From NCBI GenBank assembly GCA_029959285.1, contig JASCOE010000006.1, forward strand, positions 1 to 64,000: a stretch of 64,000 nt of DNA. Direction: 5' to 3'. Position 1 is the stretch's first letter, and each line of letters begins with the position of its first letter. Positions 1 to 6,992 of this stretch are shown piece after piece. The stretch is from Flavobacteriaceae bacterium PS02337. GTDB lineage: Bacteria; Bacteroidota; Bacteroidia; Flavobacteriales; Flavobacteriaceae. The notes under the pieces are model-generated. The model was given only the letters and a program-made list of their open reading frames with translations, made no database searches and had not been told where the DNA came from. The translations under genes and the position numbers were made by a program.

Positions 1-59
1 TCGTAACTTAATCGTACTGCTGATGATTTAAACTCAGCACTGTAAACTCGTTTTTTCAT
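1..59 (-). CDS. IS3-type transposase OrfA, N-terminus only (runs off the left edge)
   Basis: Reading the minus strand from an ATG at 59 gives MKKRVYSAEFKSSAVRLSY with no stop before the window edge. This matches the usual start of IS3-family OrfA (transposase_8, helix-turn-helix), where a Lys/Arg-rich start is followed by a S-x-E-F-K-x-x-A-V-x-L pattern. Only 19 codons are visible, so the IS subgroup cannot be named. Its promoter-proximal end faces the stop of PRTRC protein B with about 130 bp between them, so the insertion sequence probably lands just downstream of that operon and may have displaced the ThiF-type PRTRC gene that often follows B. I could not fix the terminal inverted repeat. 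Confidence 0.62.
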   Translation of the reverse strand, partial: MKKRVYSAEFKSSAVRLSY

Positions 60-192
60 AATTCTAAGATATTTATTTTTATTTAAACAGTCTTAAAATT
101 TATGTCCCAGTAAATGTAGCAACTCCAGATAGGGTTAGTCGGATTTATGAGGTAGTTATCCGTAAAATGTATTTTTGTTTTCTCAGTAATCA

Positions 193-918
193 TCACAATA
201 GATTTTTAAGGGTTTTGTTATTTTTTTTCAGTACCTCTTTAGGAAATGACTTATCGGAATTGATTAGGTCTTTCCACAGGTTTACACAATTGCCTTTTAT
301 TGGGCTGTTTCTTCCCAATAAATGGCTGAAATAGGAATTAAAAAAGTAGTCTTCCCAACCGTTGGTAAATTCCTCAACCGAAGTCGAGTTTTTAATATTG
401 ATATTGACCGAACCCATACATACTTTCCCATCTTCATAGATGTTGAAAAATGGTGCGCAATACAAAGGCGTTTTTTCTGTCGGTCGTCGGTCGCTTGCCA
501 ATGCAAATACCGTAAGACTATTTTTGTTGGCATACCAAATCATTGGTGGTGCATAAGCCATTCCGTTGGGTATTTCCAAACTGTTCACAAAATACATTTG
601 TCGTCTTTGTGCTTTGGTGTACCACAATACCGAACCTTTATCTGTATTATGATTAATATGCAGTATGTTTGTCGGCAGTATTCCATTGGATTTTAAAAAG
701 GCTTTATCCTTGTCCTTTTCTGTTACTAATGCCCTCGCCAATATTTTTGCTTCCCGTTCTGTGAGTGGGTGGGCATTAATAGGATTACCGTTCTTGTCCA
801 TATCGAAATGCTCCACATATACATCGCTGTTCGCTCCTTTGGTTTCATAGAAAACAAGTGCGGATTTAGGATGGTACAGCGTACCAAAGCTTTCTGTTAT
901 ATCGGTTGTATTTTTCAT
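193..918 (-). CDS. PRTRC system protein B
   Basis: This 241-residue protein resembles PRTRC protein B, a member of the ParB-Related, ThiF-Related Cassette found on plasmids and integrative elements; its biochemical role is unknown. The N-terminus is the typical region with LYHPKSALVFYE, the middle has a YWYTKA/PPMIWYA-like core, and the tail is basic. No signal peptide or membrane segment is visible. The start overlaps the stop of the upstream gene by four bases (ATGA), which indicates translational coupling in one minus-strand operon with PRTRC E, C and the F-like gene. Downstream an IS3-type element begins, so later cassette members are not seen here. Confidence 0.75.
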   Translation of the reverse strand: MKNTTDITESFGTLYHPKSALVFYETKGANSDVYVEHFDMDKNGNPINAHPLTEREAKILARALVTEKDKDKAFLKSNGILPTNILHINHNTDKGSVLWYTKAQRRQMYFVNSLEIPNGMAYAPPMIWYANKNSLTVFALASDRRPTEKTPLYCAPFFNIYEDGKVCMGSVNINIKNSTSVEEFTNGWEDYFFNSYFSHLLGRNSPIKGNCVNLWKDLINSDKSFPKEVLKKNNKTLKNLL

Positions 919-2090
919 TTTCTTGTGGTTTTGTAGTTATAAAGCAGACTGCACATATCGTCTAAAAGGGCAAATAATCTGTTCTCAAAATCAAGGGTGT
1001 TTTTCGTGACCACTTTTTTGTCAAAACTTTTGCAGATGGTCGGTTCCTGCATTGCTGCGTATTCGTTAAACTCGTTGTTGATGCTCTCGGCAAGGTTCTC
1101 GTATAGCCATCCTTTTGTATGCGATATAAAAGAGATATACTTTTCCATACCAATGGTTTCATTGTCGTCGTCGTCATTATCAGTTTCTTGTTCAGGCATT
1201 GGAGCATTTCGGAAAATGCTTGCCTTTGGATATTCCGTAAATAGTACAAAGGCATTAGAAGCTGTCAGCCAACACTCGTGGTCGAATGCATCACTTCTTT
1301 TAAAAGATTCTAAACGTTTTTGAAATACTTGTAAACTCATACGGTTAAAAATCTTTTGCTCGATACAATCTCCAATGAATTCCGCTTTTTCAAACTCAAG
1401 TTTATACACTTCGTTTTCTTCCGTTTCGTCGTCCTGTTCCACCCATTCTTTGTGCATTTCATACATCCAATACAGATAACTGTTTTCCTGTCTGAAATAA
1501 GGAATGTCCGCAATGTTATATAGGTAAGAGCAAACAGAAATAAGCAGTTGGGCATTTCTTTTGCGCTTGGGGTCGTGTAACATCTGATACAGCGGTTCAA
1601 TTGGTATATAATACAGGGTTGTACCCGTGTTGTATTTTTCCTCAGTGATGAAATAGATTTTCTTACTTTCCTGTACCAAACGAATTTCCTGCCAATTCAG
1701 AACACTTTGCCTTAACTTTTCTTCCATATCCCATATAGCCAATGCCAAATTGTATGGGTATTCAAACTGACTAGTCTGCATTGGTTCTATCTTGTAATGT
1801 CCTGCAAGTTTGGAAAGGGACTGATAAAAATCACTTTCTTTTTTTACTGTTTCCTTACAAGCCTGTACAGTCTGCGTTTCTTTCAGTCTGGTCAGGAATG
1901 TAGTCTTTAGAAAACCATTGGCAACATTTCCACAGGGACTGCCCTGCGTTTGTCTTTTTGAACCTCGCTCGCATCTTTGGTTTTTTGCATCCATTGAGTG
2001 AACTCGCAGAGCTGTTTGTACAACTGCCTTTGTCGTTTTTGTTCGGGCTGTCTGATTGTTCCCGATATGATATGTTTGTGCATAGTTCAT
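915..2090 (-). CDS. PRTRC system protein F-like, probably frameshifted near its N-terminus
   Basis: The open frame is 391 codons. By its place between PRTRC C and B, and its acidic, aromatic-rich body, it is most likely PRTRC protein F. From about residue 60 on it reads like an ordinary soluble protein. The first 60 residues do not: they are rich in T, N, Q and R. A better N-terminus exists in another frame from an ATG at 2083 (MHKHIISGTIRQPEQKRQRQ...), which runs 58 codons to a stop at 1907-1909, exactly where the main frame becomes convincing (LKTTFLTRL). Adding one base to the A4 run at 1911-1914 (T4 on the coding strand) would join the two. The gene is therefore probably a one-base deletion mutant or contains a sequencing error. 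A functional role is not known. Confidence 0.6.
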   Translation of the reverse strand: MNYAQTYHIGNNQTARTKTTKAVVQTALRVHSMDAKNQRCERGSKRQTQGSPCGNVANGFLKTTFLTRLKETQTVQACKETVKKESDFYQSLSKLAGHYKIEPMQTSQFEYPYNLALAIWDMEEKLRQSVLNWQEIRLVQESKKIYFITEEKYNTGTTLYYIPIEPLYQMLHDPKRKRNAQLLISVCSYLYNIADIPYFRQENSYLYWMYEMHKEWVEQDDETEENEVYKLEFEKAEFIGDCIEQKIFNRMSLQVFQKRLESFKRSDAFDHECWLTASNAFVLFTEYPKASIFRNAPMPEQETDNDDDDNETIGMEKYISFISHTKGWLYENLAESINNEFNEYAAMQEPTICKSFDKKVVTKNTLDFENRLFALLDDMCSLLYNYKTTRK

Positions 2091-2106
2091 CGCTTTAAAT
2101 TTTGAT

Positions 2107-2325
2107 TTAACCCTTAGTGCCCATTACGCTCTCAAATCGGTATTCTACTGCATCATCCTTAATAGAGGGTGCAGATATTTTGGCGGTTGTCAAAATGGGA
2201 TACCTGTTAGCATAAAAATTTAGTACTGCTTCCACGCTCCAACGTGGTTCGGGATCGGTCAATATAATATCTTGTCCTTTATCTTTGAGTATAAACACTC
2301 TTTCCAATTGCGTTGCTAATAACAT
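2107..2325 (-). CDS. PRTRC system protein C
   Basis: A small protein of 72 residues starting MLLATQLERVF, with the region DPEPRWSVEAVLNFYANRYP and a C-terminal AVEYRFESVMGTKG. This is the characteristic form of PRTRC protein C. The frame stays open up to 2385, but the added 20 residues overlap the end of PRTRC E and are not family-like, so I place the start at the ATG at 2325. That leaves 25 bp after PRTRC E and 16 bp before the F-like frame. It is cytosolic, with no recognisable catalytic motif. Function is unknown; it always travels with the other PRTRC genes on mobile elements. Confidence 0.8.
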   Translation of the reverse strand: MLLATQLERVFILKDKGQDIILTDPEPRWSVEAVLNFYANRYPILTTAKISAPSIKDDAVEYRFESVMGTKG

Positions 2326-2350
2326 GACTATGAATTTTAAGTTATTACAT

Positions 2351-2950
2351 TTATTTTTCCTGTGCAGTTTCTGCTGAGTAATCAACAGTTACTTCTTCCG
2401 CTTTTGCGGGTTCGGGTTTTTCTTCCTCTATAGCTCCAAAAAGACTTGGCGCAGAAAACTTGTCGGATAGTTCTCTTTTGCGTCTGCGTATCTCGTCAGC
2501 CTTTTCAGGGAACTCTGTTATTTCGGGTACTTTTACCCACGCCTCGCGGAATTTGCCTTCTTTTTCCAGTTCATCAGCCTTTGCCATTGCGTCTTTGAAC
2601 TTCTTATCTTTGGCTTCCTGTTCTTTCTTCTGCCTGTCAGCTTTATCTTTCTCCATTGCAGACTGTTTTTTGGTTTCTTCCAACTGCTTCATAAAGGCTT
2701 CCATATCGACCATTATGCCCGAAGCAGTTTGTATGGGTGTGGTTATCTTCTCGAAAAAACCGTTGTCGAGTTCCTCGGCTGTTCCCCGAAGATTAAGGGG
2801 CGGTATGATGTTTTTTGCGTTATCTCCGCATTGTTCGTTTTGGAGCATAACCGATACGATTAGGTTGTTTTCTGCTCCTTTTGCTATGGTAAGTTGTAAA
2901 TCACCTGTAATCTGCAACTGTGCTATCTGATGGAAAAAATTTGCATTCAT
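2351..2950 (-). CDS. PRTRC system protein E
   Basis: This 199-residue protein begins MNANFFHQIAQLQ and matches PRTRC protein E: an N-terminal globular part of about 85 residues (with LTIAKG, MLQNEQCGDNAKNIIPPL and LRGTAEELD), then a long charged helix of Lys/Glu/Gln repeats at about residues 88-160 that should form a coiled coil, then an acidic tail. No signal peptide is present. It is the first PRTRC gene of the operon in this window and is followed by C, F-like and B. The role of the cassette is undetermined; its frequent linkage to ssb, DUF932 and ParB-like genes suggests DNA maintenance of the element. Confidence 0.8.
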   Translation of the reverse strand: MNANFFHQIAQLQITGDLQLTIAKGAENNLIVSVMLQNEQCGDNAKNIIPPLNLRGTAEELDNGFFEKITTPIQTASGIMVDMEAFMKQLEETKKQSAMEKDKADRQKKEQEAKDKKFKDAMAKADELEKEGKFREAWVKVPEITEFPEKADEIRRRKRELSDKFSAPSLFGAIEEEKPEPAKAEEVTVDYSAETAQEK

Positions 2951-2993
2951 CGTTCTAAGATTTTAAAATGTTGTTTAATCGTTCTTTTTCAGG

Positions 2994-3389
2994 CTACCTG
3001 CGGTCAACGAACCCCTCAATTTGCAAGCCTGCTCTTCTGTTTTGCCAATAGACATATTCAAGGGCTCTTTTCTTTATTCTGAATTTTGTACCGTTTACGT
3101 CCCAACGAACCTTTATCCTTTGGATAGTTGAAGGTGTTCTGAATGCGTCATACGTAATTCCTGTAACTTCTTTCTCTTTTTCAATCTTGACAACCTGTAT
3201 AAATACACCCTTTTGCTCTACGTCAGGGTAGTGTGTTGAGAGTAACAGGTTACTGTTTCTGTTAAAGATTTCAAAGCGGACAAAATCCTTATCAGTCAAT
3301 ATAATGTTGAGCAGTTCTAATAAGTTGAAATTCCAATTGAGCAGTATCCTTTCATCGTATCTCTTGTATGTTATAACTCCAATATTCAT
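2994..3389 (-). CDS. Conserved small protein of a PRTRC/DUF932 module, function unknown
   Basis: A 131-residue soluble protein starting MNIGVITYKRYDERIL. It has an acidic-hydrophobic N-terminal half, and a C-terminal half rich in Arg and Lys (QRIKVRWDVNGTKFRIKKRALEYVYWQNRRAG), which could contact nucleic acid. I do not recognise a family. It lies 43 bp upstream of PRTRC E and 51 bp downstream of the DUF932 gene on the same strand, so it is probably part of the same transcript. Its composition and codon use agree with its neighbours, so it is likely a genuine gene of the mobile module. Confidence 0.6.
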   Translation of the reverse strand: MNIGVITYKRYDERILLNWNFNLLELLNIILTDKDFVRFEIFNRNSNLLLSTHYPDVEQKGVFIQVVKIEKEKEVTGITYDAFRTPSTIQRIKVRWDVNGTKFRIKKRALEYVYWQNRRAGLQIEGFVDRR

Positions 3390-3440
3390 AGCGGTTGTTT
3401 TTTAAGGCTACCACCAATTAAGGCGGTAGCCTTTGGTTAT

Positions 3441-4514
3441 TTAGTTAAGTTTTAGGATTTCTGTACCGTCTAAGGCAAAGCCTGTACACAATTCAAATGC
3501 TTTTTGAGATTTGAGCTGGGCAGTACCACCCAAAACAATGCTCTGCAATTTGGCTTCATCGTCTTTGTAATTGCGTACATTCTGATAATAGCCTGTAACA
3601 GCGTTATATGCTCCGAACAATGTACCTTTGGTCGTATCCATCTGCTGTGTCTCACTTATCATAGCGTATGAAAAAGCATCCTCAACGGTATTTTTGAACA
3701 CGGTGGAAATTTCATCTTCCGCACCTTTTTTAAGCAAATCATAGGTTTCCTTATTAGGACAAAGTGCCAATTGGATTAGCTTTCTCACTTCTTTGTCTGT
3801 TACCTTTACTTTTGCCCATTCATTGAAAATACCCTCTAACTGAATGCTCAAGGTATTTGCCAACCCCATAATCTTGTGGGCATTCTCGATACGCTGTTTA
3901 GCTCCCGATGTGTGTTTGATACGCACTACATTGGTCATACTGCGTAACGAAGCGTTCAAAGTGTTTTGGCAAACGATACGGATAGGCGTAAATGCGGCTG
4001 TGATACTTCCGCTACCATCGTGCGAAGTGGTGAGGAAAATGTATTTTTCCGTTACATCATCGCCATTTCCTACTCGGATATAATCAGGTAGTTTGGCTGT
4101 GATAAATATACGTTCCCCGTTGCCCAACACTCCTGCGGTTTCATAGAGTATTCCCTCGTCACCGCCTACAATGGCATCAAAGAAATTAAAAGCTTCACGG
4201 TTTTGTACAATGTGGTAATCCTTGCCGACAACTCCCAACACTGTATTGTTATCCGTGCGTATATTGGCGAAATAGTTAGGCACTTCCAATTCGTTACTGC
4301 CCATCTCAATATTGTTCGAGGTTTCAATAATACCTGAACCTTTTGTAAATAATGGGGATTTTACGACTTCGTAATCTAACCCTGCGAATTTGATAGCTTC
4401 CTCACTTGTCGGGTACTCTGAAACGATTTGTCCTAAATTGTGCCACGCCTTTTGCTGAACACTGAAAAATGAATACTTACCTGTTCTTTCGTTATAGTTG
4501 ATATTATGTGCCAT
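3441..4514 (-). CDS. DUF932 domain protein (phage/plasmid-like)
   Basis: This 357-residue protein starts MAHNINYNERTGKYSFFSVQQ and carries the DUF932 signature through most of its length, including AWHNLGQIVSEYPT near residue 25, a central FTPIRIVCQNTLNASL and a C-terminal TTKGTLFGAYNAVTGYYQN. The family is widespread on phages, plasmids and conjugative elements; its role is unproven. It is cytosolic. Downstream comes the small unknown gene and then the PRTRC cassette; upstream, 44 bp away, is ssb. This order (ssb, DUF932, small protein, PRTRC E-C-F-B) fits a Bacteroidota integrative element backbone. Confidence 0.85.
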   Translation of the reverse strand: MAHNINYNERTGKYSFFSVQQKAWHNLGQIVSEYPTSEEAIKFAGLDYEVVKSPLFTKGSGIIETSNNIEMGSNELEVPNYFANIRTDNNTVLGVVGKDYHIVQNREAFNFFDAIVGGDEGILYETAGVLGNGERIFITAKLPDYIRVGNGDDVTEKYIFLTTSHDGSGSITAAFTPIRIVCQNTLNASLRSMTNVVRIKHTSGAKQRIENAHKIMGLANTLSIQLEGIFNEWAKVKVTDKEVRKLIQLALCPNKETYDLLKKGAEDEISTVFKNTVEDAFSYAMISETQQMDTTKGTLFGAYNAVTGYYQNVRNYKDDEAKLQSIVLGGTAQLKSQKAFELCTGFALDGTEILKLN

Positions 4515-4558
4515 GATAAAATGATTTAAAAATTTGATAATTGTTTGAATACTCTTGA

Positions 4559-4936
4559 TTAAAATGGGAGGTCGTCCTTTTCCTTGCCGTTGCTGTTTCC
4601 CGCAGGAGCCTGTCCAGTTTCCGATTTTTTACCGCCCCCGTGCAGTTTGATTTGCGAGGTGTTAAAGTTCAGTCCTGCGTGCGGTTGTCCGTCACTTCCT
4701 GTCCACGCTCTTGCGCTCACTTTACCTGTCAGTTCTACGACCGTACCCTTAGTGAGTATAGTGGCAACTTTAGGACTTAGCCAATAGGCACAATCGAAGT
4801 AGGTTGTCTGCTCTATGCGTTCGCCCGCTTTGTTTTTGTAGCTGTCGTTGATGGCTACTGAAAAGTTTACTACTGTTTTGCTGTTTGACACGTTGCGTAC
4901 CTGCGCATCCGCTGTCACTCTTCCTGTGATGTTCAT
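4559..4936 (-). CDS. ssb: Single-stranded DNA-binding protein of a mobile element
   Basis: A 125-residue SSB: an OB-fold of about 100 residues (MNITGRVTADAQV, NFSVAINDSYKNKAGE, TTYFDCAYW, GTVVELTGKVSARAW), a short Gly/Asn linker and the acidic C-terminal tip DDLPF that recruits partner proteins. It binds ssDNA as a tetramer during replication, repair or conjugative transfer. It is shorter than typical chromosomal Bacteroidota SSBs and sits with DUF932 and PRTRC genes, so I take it as the element's own copy. It is the first gene of the minus-strand operon, with the 668-bp repeat-rich spacer upstream that must hold its promoter. Confidence 0.9.
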   Translation of the reverse strand: MNITGRVTADAQVRNVSNSKTVVNFSVAINDSYKNKAGERIEQTTYFDCAYWLSPKVATILTKGTVVELTGKVSARAWTGSDGQPHAGLNFNTSQIKLHGGGKKSETGQAPAGNSNGKEKDDLPF

Positions 4937-5059
4937 AATTTCTGCGATTTTTAGTGATTATTTTTTTTTTTAAATTTTATTCGGCAATGAGAGGAGGTGC
5001 TGTTTTGTTTCATCAAATCCATTTTTAATATTTTATTTCTCATTGCTGACATTTTTTTT

Positions 5060-5532
5060 ATTCGTCTAAAGAGCCGGAGTATGCTATGTTTCGTTTCATG
5101 AGCATAAAAAGGTGAGTGTTTAGCAATAGCAAGGCTTTGAAAAAAAATACGACCCGGATGGGTGGAGATTTTTTCTCAAATCTGGAGGGCCTGGCCTTGC
5201 TAGTGCGTTAAGAACACGGAGTTACCTTTGCTCTTGAAATGGGACAAAAGCATACTGGTTTCTTGGATAAAAAATGAAAGGGAAGCAATGATGACAGAGT
5301 TAGGAAATGTCATTAAAGCTTAGACGAATTCATAAATACTGCAAAATTTCTTAAGCCTGCTAAATGATTATTAATTGGTGTGTTTGTATAAAGAAGTCTA
5401 TTAGAACTGCTAATAATTTATTAGAGAAAATTATTGGATCACCTTGGAGGTAAATATTTAGTAAAACTCGTCGCCAATGTTAATAGAAATTGAAAAAAGT
5501 TGATTTTACATTTTCGCAAACCTTAGACGAAT
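5060..5532. repeat. Three copies of the 10-mer TTAGACGAAT
   Basis: Perfect copies lie at 5320-5329 and 5523-5532 on the plus strand and at 5060-5069 on the minus strand (ATTCGTCTAA). The same 10-mer was not noticed elsewhere in the window. The last copy sits about 45 bp upstream of the promoter-like box of the first copper-island gene and the first copy about 125 bp upstream of ssb, so operator sites for a shared regulator are one reading; recombinase arm sites are another. Confidence 0.55.
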
Positions 5533-5550
5533 ATTGTTTTTAACATTATT

Positions 5551-5584
5551 TTTGTTAAAATTAAAAATAATATAAGTACTTTTG
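5551..5584 (+). promoter_or_regulatory. Bacteroidota-type promoter of the copper island
   Basis: TTTG at 5551-5554 and TACTTTTG at 5577-5584 match the Bacteroidota -33 (TTTG) and -7 (TAnnTTTG) elements with a slightly long gap of 22 bp. Transcription would start near 5591, about 14 nt before the ATG at 5605. Confidence 0.5.
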
Positions 5585-5604
5585 CTTTTACTATTACTCA
5601 TCAC

Positions 5605-5976
5605 ATGAACCGATCTCGCATCATATTAATTGTTATACTTGGCTTTTTCTTAATGCCAACGATGACTTTTGCTTGCGAAAAAATCGTGATTAATCATTCT
5701 TGCACAAAAGAAACTTCTAAATCCACGAAAGAAGATGATTGTTGCTCTAAAACAAATCATTCGGGCGACAAAGATCATGATGGTTGTGGTGGGAAATGCG
5801 GACATTCAAGATGCGGCTGTGCCTCAGTTTGCAGCGGAGGAATCACTTTTTTACACGATCTTGAATTCAAAAACATCACAATAGGTGTTTTTTCTTTAAA
5901 ACAAAAATTCCACAATGCAGAAACCTCAATTTTATCTGGTTTCTATTCTATTTGGCTTATACCTAAAATAAGCTAA
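5605..5976 (+). CDS. Secreted Cys/His-rich small protein, putative metal binder
   Basis: A 123-residue protein with a signal peptide (about residues 1-23, cleaved near MTFA-C). The mature N-terminal half is packed with metal ligands: CC pairs, HSG-x-KDHDGCGGKCGH and RCGCASVC, about 12 Cys and 6 His in some 60 residues. The C-terminal third is Cys-free and ends SIWLIPKIS. I do not recognise a named family. It is the first gene of the copper island and has its own promoter-like box; a hairpin at 5980-6013 follows. A periplasmic or outer-membrane copper-sequestering role is an inference from composition and context. Confidence 0.7.
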   Translation: MNRSRIILIVILGFFLMPTMTFACEKIVINHSCTKETSKSTKEDDCCSKTNHSGDKDHDGCGGKCGHSRCGCASVCSGGITFLHDLEFKNITIGVFSLKQKFHNAETSILSGFYSIWLIPKIS

Positions 5977-5979
5977 AAA

Positions 5980-6013
5980 CCTTTTTTGACAGCCATACGT
6001 GTGTCAAAAAAGG
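5980..6013 (+). terminator. Hairpin after the Cys/His-rich gene, possible terminator or attenuator
   Basis: CCTTTTTTGACA (5980-5991) pairs perfectly with TGTCAAAAAAGG (6002-6013), a 12-bp stem with a 10-nt loop. A T-rich stretch follows only from about 6029, so termination may be partial. Confidence 0.45.
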
Positions 6014-6125
6014 AAGCCTATCTGCTTCATTTTTTTATTTTTCGCTTTTTGTAGAATAATGTTCTATACATCTTGTATATACAATTATTTCTCAAAAGCA
6101 ACATTCACTTCAAATACATTTTAAA

Positions 6126-6977
6126 ATGAAATCAATTAAACAAGGATTGATGGCAATTACCCTATTGCTGTCAGTCATAGTGTATGGCGCACCTATAAAA
6201 AATGCTAAAACCTTAAATACAAAAATTTATGGTAATTGTCTAATGTGCAAAACTGCTATTGAAAAAGCAGGAAACCTCAAAAATATCGCTTCGGTAAACT
6301 GGGATGAAAACACCAAGATAGCGGCTATTACCTATGATGAGAAGAAAACAAATCTGGATGAAGTCCTGAAAAGAATTGCCTTAGCAGGATATGACAGCGA
6401 CCAATTCTTAGCTCCTGGTGACGCTTATGCAAAACTTCCACAATGCTGCCAATATGAAAGAACAAATATGGCGGCCCCAATAAAAAAATCCGAAATGGAT
6501 ATGGGTAAAATTGATCATTCACAGCATACAGCCGCAGTTCCTGCCGATGCACAAGAGAACAGTCCTTTTAAAGCAATTTTCGACAGCTACTTTGATGTAA
6601 AAGATGCTTTGGTGAAAACAGATGCTAAAACTGCCGCATTGAAATCTAAAGAGCTCCTTTCTGCAATCAATGCCGTTAAAATGGAGAACCTAAAGCCAAA
6701 AGAACATACTGCATGGATGAATGCATTGAAAAGTTTAGCTTCAGATGCCACAAATATTTCTGAAAACCAAGATGTAAAAAAGCAAAGGGAATCCTTTAAA
6801 AGCTTGTCTAAAAACACTTACAATCTTATAAAAACTACCGATCAGCCACAACCGGTTTATTATAATCATTGTCCAATGGTTGATGCAAATTGGCTGAGCA
6901 AGGAAAGCGGTATCAAGAATCCGTATTACGGTTCGCAGATGTTAAGCTGTGGATCAACTATAGAAACAATCAAATAA
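6126..6977 (+). CDS. Periplasmic HMA-like plus DUF3347 protein
   Basis: A 283-residue exported protein: signal peptide at about residues 1-22, then an HMA-like domain (residues 30-95) with the ligand loop NCLMCKTAIEKAG, i.e. a CxxC metal site, then a His/Met-rich linker (MDMGKIDHSQH), then DUF3347 at about 150-275 ending in YNHCPM ... NPYYG ... LSCGS. DUF3347 proteins are common next to Cus-type efflux genes in Bacteroidota and are thought to bind metal; no biochemical role is established. It begins 149 bp after the Cys/His-rich gene and is followed 15 bp later by the beta-propeller gene, suggesting one operon. Confidence 0.85.
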   Translation: MKSIKQGLMAITLLLSVIVYGAPIKNAKTLNTKIYGNCLMCKTAIEKAGNLKNIASVNWDENTKIAAITYDEKKTNLDEVLKRIALAGYDSDQFLAPGDAYAKLPQCCQYERTNMAAPIKKSEMDMGKIDHSQHTAAVPADAQENSPFKAIFDSYFDVKDALVKTDAKTAALKSKELLSAINAVKMENLKPKEHTAWMNALKSLASDATNISENQDVKKQRESFKSLSKNTYNLIKTTDQPQPVYYNHCPMVDANWLSKESGIKNPYYGSQMLSCGSTIETIK

Positions 6978-6992
6978 TCCCAAATCAGAAAA

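Larger units (their letters stand above)
4937..5604. other. Repeat-rich gene-free spacer between the PRTRC module and the copper island
   Basis: No convincing coding frame is present in 668 bp. It contains two perfect 9-bp inverted repeats: GCAATGAGA at 4984-4992 with TCTCATTGC at 5038-5046, and TAGCAAGGC at 5127-5135 with GCCTTGCTA at 5194-5202. It also holds three copies of TTAGACGAAT (5060-5069 inverted, 5320-5329, 5523-5532). The segment separates divergently transcribed modules, so it must carry promoters both ways. Its structure would also suit an oriT, a replication origin or a junction of inserted DNA; none of these can be shown from the sequence alone. Confidence 0.6.

Noticed and set aside
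322-696. Plus-strand reading frame opposite PRTRC B
   Set aside because: It is on the opposite strand of a good gene, has no family resemblance and unusual composition.
2460-2930. Ser-rich plus-strand frame opposite PRTRC E
   Set aside because: It is the antisense image of the Lys/Glu-rich coiled coil, giving the Ser/Phe/Leu-rich pattern expected of a shadow.
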